From assembly GCA_024405065.1 (NCBI GenBank), contig JAKSPF010000009.1, positions 1 through 14,978 of the forward strand: a stretch of DNA of 14,978 bases, in the 5' to 3' direction. A program made the position numbers and the translations under genes. This document shows, piece by piece, positions 14,861 through 14,978 of the stretch. The notes under the pieces were generated by a model. The model saw only the letters and a program-made list of their open reading frames with translations. It had not been told where the DNA came from and made no database searches. The number at the start of each line of letters is the position of its first letter. Position 1 is the first letter of the stretch. The DNA comes from Sphaerochaetaceae bacterium (GTDB lineage Bacteria > Spirochaetota > Spirochaetia > Sphaerochaetales > Sphaerochaetaceae).

Positions 14861-14978
14861 CTAAACTGGTCCGACCTTTGAAATGTTGATATCCCGAGTA
14901 GGGTCTTCGGTTCGGTTTTCAATATTGATTGTATCTTTTATCACATACTGGGGAGCTTTATTGATTGAAATATAAATT
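14861..14978 (-). CDS. C-terminal end of an unidentified gene (5' part outside window)
   Basis: On the - strand the frame is open from the window edge (first full codon at 14977) to TAG 14863-14861 and gives 38 residues: IYISINKAPQYVIKDTINIE, then NRTEDPTRDINISKVGPV. The end is hydrophilic and shows no membrane segment. I do not recognise it. Its stop abuts the ATG of the first half-transporter with no base between, so it is most likely the upstream gene of the same operon. If the operon is a lipid-linked sugar module, this gene could supply the donor, but the sequence seen does not show that. Confidence 0.55.
   Translation of the reverse strand, partial: IYISINKAPQYVIKDTINIENRTEDPTRDINISKVGPV

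Noticed and set aside
1..14978. CRISPR arrays, tRNA or rRNA genes, insertion sequences and phage genes
   Set aside because: I saw no spaced direct repeats, cloverleaf sequences, transposase or integrase motifs on either strand.

Overview
The window reads as a bacterial chromosome segment in two parts. The left part (about 1-9034, all + strand) is a dense run of housekeeping genes. The right part (about 9035-14978) is an accessory region that looks visibly more AT-rich. The organism is probably a spirochaete, most likely Treponema-like. This rests on the style of the GlyA tail, Obg and NadD, on the prfA-prmC pairing and on the obg-nadD-yqeK order. It is a judgement from memory of protein style, not a search result.

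Left part. The 3' end of glyA is followed by a hydantoinase/dihydropyrimidinase-type amidohydrolase. Next come prfA (release factor 1) and prmC (the methyltransferase that modifies the release-factor GGQ glutamine), almost without gaps. A near-consensus sigma70 promoter then drives a bifunctional (p)ppGpp synthetase/hydrolase (rel). Its spacing puts the predicted transcription start on or next to the rel ATG. After rel come rpiB, obg, nadD, yqeK (HD-type Ap4A hydrolase) and a small lipoprotein of unknown function, with spacings from a few bases to overlaps. The set joins translation termination, stringent response, ribosome assembly GTPase and NAD synthesis. The rsfS gene that often follows nadD-yqeK is missing.

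Right part. After a 160-bp intergenic stretch with a candidate promoter, a 995-residue nonribosomal peptide synthetase has the order adenylation - carrier protein - condensation and no thioesterase. Its adenylation domain carries Gly where amino-acid-activating domains normally have Asp (Asp235 of GrsA numbering). Its condensation motif is QHxxxDG rather than HHxxxDG. Converging on it from the - strand is a tightly coupled operon: the end of an unidentified gene, two 4-TM SMR/EamA half-transporters overlapping by ATGA, and a large polytopic membrane protein with a GT-C glycosyltransferase look. The NRPS and the membrane protein share 49 bp of coding sequence tail to tail.

Main idea worth testing. 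The paired half-transporters plus the GT-C-like protein resemble the ArnE/ArnF flippase and ArnT transferase. With the free-standing A-PCP-C synthetase opposite, the region could be an uncharacterised system that builds an acyl or aminoacyl group and decorates a lipid-linked sugar or surface glycan. The gene layout and domains are seen in the sequence; the joint function is inference.
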